A DNA stretch of 64,000 nt from CBDCXF01 sp965223755 (GTDB lineage Bacteria > Acidobacteriota > Thermoanaerobaculia > Multivoradales > JAHEKO01), in NCBI GenBank assembly GCA_965223755.1, contig CBDCXF010000002.1, positions 682,001-746,000 of the forward strand, given 5' to 3'. The position numbers and the translations under genes were made by a program. Shown piece by piece: positions 61,828 through 64,000 of the stretch. The notes beneath the pieces were generated by a model. That model ran no database searches. It saw only the letters and a list, made by a program, of their open reading frames with translations, and had not been told where the DNA came from. Numbering within the stretch: position 1 is the first letter of the stretch; each line of letters starts with the position of its first letter.

Positions 61828-61839
61828 TTGCCGTTGCAG

Positions 61840-61870
61840 GGCAGCCCGCAGAGCATCTCGGGCTGCCTTT
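61840..61870 (+). promoter_or_regulatory. Stable GC hairpin in the nqr leader
   Basis: GGCAGCCCG and CGGGCTGCC form a perfect 9-bp stem around a 10-nt loop, followed by TTT. It may be the terminator of the preceding gene or, if the promoter at 61799-61827 is used, an element at the 5' end of the nqr mRNA. Confidence 0.55.
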
Positions 61871-61899
61871 GCGTGTAACCGTTCACTCCAACCAGCATC

Positions 61900-63252
61900 G
61901 TGGCTGTTCATCGTTCTCAACGAGGTCTTGACCTTCCCATTCTTGGGCAGGCGCGGCCGGAAACCGAAGTCGCCTCGACGCCCAAGTACGTCGCCGTGCT
62001 GGGCTCAGAGTCCATCGGCCTTAAGCCGACAATGCGCGTGCAGGCCGGCGATCGGGTGCGCCCGGGAGAACCGCTTTTCGAGGACAAAAAGAACCCCGGC
62101 GTCGTCTACACCTCCCCCTTCGGCGGCACCGTTGAGGCCGTGCATCGGGGCGAACGCCGCGCGTTTCTTTCTCTGGTCATCGCCGTCGATGAGTCGGCCG
62201 AACCGGTGTCGTTTGAGGCCTACAACGGCAAGGCCCCGGAGGAGCTTTCCGGCGACGAGATTCGCGCTCTGCTGTTGGAATCCGGAGAATGGTCGGCGAT
62301 CCGCTCTCGTCCTTTTGGGCGCGTCGCCAAGCCCGGCGACAGCCCTGCTGCGATCTTGGTCAACGCCACCGACTCCCAGCCGCTGGCGCCAAATCCGATC
62401 GGCACCATTGCCGGCCGCGAAGATGAGTTCCGCGCCGGCGTCCAGCTTTTAACCGGCTTGACCGAAGGCAAGGTCTATGTGACCACGGCGCCCGGCTACT
62501 CCCTGGAACTGCCCGAGAACGATCGCGTACGCCACGAAATCTTCTCCGGGCCGCATCCTGCGGGAACCGCCGGCTACCAAATTCATCGCCTGGCCCCGGT
62601 AAGCGCGGAACGAACTGTTTGGCATCTCGACGCCCAAGAGGCCGTAGCCTTGGGTCACTTGGCGCTGACCGGCACCATCGACAGCCAACGCGTAGTCGCC
62701 TACGGCGGGCCTGCGGCGGACGACGCTCGCTGGCTACGTGTTGCCCGGGGTGCTTCGATCTTCGAAATCCTGCAAGCCGAATCCAATGCCGATGTGCGAA
62801 CCATCGCCGGGTCGGTTCTCTCCGGCCGGCAGGTCACCGACTCAGAAACAGCATTCCTGGGTCGTTTCGATCGGCAGATCTCAGCCATTGACGAAAACCG
62901 CGAGCGCGAATTCCTGGGCTGGCTGAAGCCTGGCGGCAATTTGTTCTCACTCACTCGTGCCTTCACTTCAGCATTGAGCAGCGGCAAGCAATTCGCGTTT
63001 GGTAGCTCCACCAATGGCTCGAAGCGTGCCATCGTGCCGATCGGTCTTCACGAACGGGTGAACCCCTTCGACTTCGAGCCCACCTTTTTGCTCAAGGCAC
63101 TGCTGATGCAGGATCTCGAGCAAGCAGAGGAGCTCGGCTGTCTGGAGCTGGTGGAAGAGGACGTCGATCTGTGGACCTTCGTCTGTCCCGGCAAGAACGA
63201 CTATCGATCGGCTTTGCGCGGCGTCCTCGACGAACTGGAGAGGGGCAACTGA
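61900..63252 (+). CDS. nqrA: Na+-translocating NADH:quinone reductase subunit A
   Basis: The 450-residue subunit begins with GTG 61900 and reads SQRGLDLPILGQARPE, the NqrA N-terminus. YVAVLGSESIGLKPTMRVQA and DRVRPGEPLFEDKKNPG resemble the RnfC/NqrA barrel-sandwich. FPGE/FEPTFLLKALLMQDLEQA and ELGCLELVEEDVDLWTFVCP near the end are family blocks. NqrA contributes to quinone binding in the six-subunit sodium pump in the inner membrane. Its stop overlaps the nqrB start by 1 bp. Confidence 0.96.
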   Translation: MAVHRSQRGLDLPILGQARPETEVASTPKYVAVLGSESIGLKPTMRVQAGDRVRPGEPLFEDKKNPGVVYTSPFGGTVEAVHRGERRAFLSLVIAVDESAEPVSFEAYNGKAPEELSGDEIRALLLESGEWSAIRSRPFGRVAKPGDSPAAILVNATDSQPLAPNPIGTIAGREDEFRAGVQLLTGLTEGKVYVTTAPGYSLELPENDRVRHEIFSGPHPAGTAGYQIHRLAPVSAERTVWHLDAQEAVALGHLALTGTIDSQRVVAYGGPAADDARWLRVARGASIFEILQAESNADVRTIAGSVLSGRQVTDSETAFLGRFDRQISAIDENREREFLGWLKPGGNLFSLTRAFTSALSSGKQFAFGSSTNGSKRAIVPIGLHERVNPFDFEPTFLLKALLMQDLEQAEELGCLELVEEDVDLWTFVCPGKNDYRSALRGVLDELERGN

Positions 63253-64000
63253 TGCAGTGGCTCCGTCGCCAGTTGGACCGTCAGGAAAAGCACTTCCGCC
63301 CCGGAGGCAAGCTCGCCAAGTTCTACCCGCTGTGGGAGGCGCAGGACACCTTCCTATATACGCCGGGCGAGACCACCTCCGGTCCCGCCCACGTGCGCGA
63401 CGGCCTCGACCTCAAGCGCATGATGATGACAGTGGTTTTTGCCTTGACCGGTTGCGTGGCGATGGCGATGTACAACACCGGCTACCAGATCCATAACGCC
63501 ATCGCCGCAGGGGCGCAGCCGCTCGACAACTGGCGAACCGCGTTCATGGGCACCCTGGGCTTGACTTTCGACCCGGGTAGCTTTGCCGCCAACTGGATTC
63601 ATGGCGCGCTCTACTACCTGCCGGTGGTGATCGTTACGCTCGCCGTCGGTGGTGCTTGGGAAGCGCTGTTCGCGATCGTGCGCAAGCACGACATCAACGA
63701 AGGTTTCCTGGTGACGTGGATGCTCTTTCCCCTGATCCTGCCGCCGACCATTCCACTGTGGCAGGTGGCCCTGGGCATCAGCTTTGGCGTGGTACTCGGC
63801 AAGGAGATCTTCGGCGGCACTGGAATGAACATTCTCAACCCGGCCCTCACCGCCCGCGCTTTCTTGTTCTTCGCCTATCCGGCTGAGATTTCCGGCGATC
63901 GCGTTTGGACCGCCGCCGACACCTCAATTGACGCTGTTTCCGGGGCTACCGCTTTGGCCAACGCCGCGACCCATGGCATGGCGGGGATCGCCGGCCTCGA
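63252..64000 (+). CDS. nqrB: Na+-translocating NADH:quinone reductase subunit B (3' truncated by window)
   Basis: Only the first 249 residues are inside the window. The N-terminus (HFRPGGKLAKFYPLWEAQDT) and membrane helices (MMMTVVFALTGCVAMAMYNT, VVIVTLAVGGAWEALFAI) match NqrB. EIFGGTGMNILNPALTARAF and the flavinylation motif SGAT, with the FMN-linked Thr233, are present. The gene continues past 64000; nqrC-F are expected next. Confidence 0.96.
   Translation, partial: MQWLRRQLDRQEKHFRPGGKLAKFYPLWEAQDTFLYTPGETTSGPAHVRDGLDLKRMMMTVVFALTGCVAMAMYNTGYQIHNAIAAGAQPLDNWRTAFMGTLGLTFDPGSFAANWIHGALYYLPVVIVTLAVGGAWEALFAIVRKHDINEGFLVTWMLFPLILPPTIPLWQVALGISFGVVLGKEIFGGTGMNILNPALTARAFLFFAYPAEISGDRVWTAADTSIDAVSGATALANAATHGMAGIAGL

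Overview
The window is a continuous stretch of a Gram-negative bacterial chromosome. Base composition is about 60% G+C by eye. Signs of an outer membrane are two TonB-dependent receptors, a small outer-membrane barrel, several lipobox lipoproteins and an O-antigen-ligase-like protein. The diaminopimelate, queuosine, TCA-cycle and Na+-NQR genes, the order trmFO-xerC-hslV-hslU, and the many lipoproteins with FnIII or sulfatase-type folds fit an Acidobacteriota-like lineage (Thermoanaerobaculia-like is my best guess). That placement is inference: no rRNA gene or other decisive marker is present.

Layout. 1-14.9 kb is mostly housekeeping: the 3' end of dprA, topA, a membrane-anchored propeller-like protein, an S41 peptidase and a 5'-nucleotidase lipoprotein, then a tight operon trmFO-xerC-(membrane protein)-hslV-hslU-(FnIII lipoprotein)-dapF. 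14.9-17.7 kb is an iron unit, a Fur-family regulator followed by a FecA-like receptor, with a perfect 15-bp inverted repeat upstream. 17.8-29.4 kb holds citrate synthase, queE/queD, an M28 peptidase, a DsbD-alpha-like membrane protein with a secreted thioredoxin-fold protein, an SDR epimerase and aconitase. 29.6-40.8 kb concerns the envelope: a polysaccharide deacetylase, a GT4 enzyme, a large TonB receptor, a barrel protein, and a four-gene operon joining an ArnT-like GT39, a GT2-GtrA fusion, an OmpR-type regulator and its kinase. 40.8-47.1 kb carries transporters: MFS, an FbpABC-type ABC importer and an EamA exporter.

47.2-52.7 kb contains two tRNA genes, tRNA-Gln(CTG) and tRNA-Ser(GCT). 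Each is followed directly by an array of about 100-bp repeats. The repeats of both arrays share one design: GGGATTC, a hairpin of variable sequence, then CGAATCCC. In each array one unit carries an inverted, nearly exact copy of the 3' end of the adjacent tRNA gene. Between the arrays lie a YHYH/peptidoglycan-binding protein, gltX, an SGNH lipoprotein and an aldehyde dehydrogenase. 52.7-64 kb holds an O-antigen ligase, transketolase, a VOC protein, a lipoprotein of the sulfatase/alkaline-phosphatase superfamily with tandem repeats at both ends of its gene, a secreted PNPOx-amidohydrolase fusion, and the start of an nqr operon (nqrA, partial nqrB).

The items most worth following up are the tRNA-linked repeat arrays; a second family of about 100-bp imperfect palindromes (two copies); operator-like palindromes before fur, acnA, gltA and nqrA; an 11-bp-period direct repeat found before both the kinase-linked glycosyltransferase operon and the neighbouring barrel gene; a DapF lacking its second catalytic cysteine; and the PNPOx-amidohydrolase fusion. 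I see no CRISPR array, prophage, insertion sequence or complete defence system.
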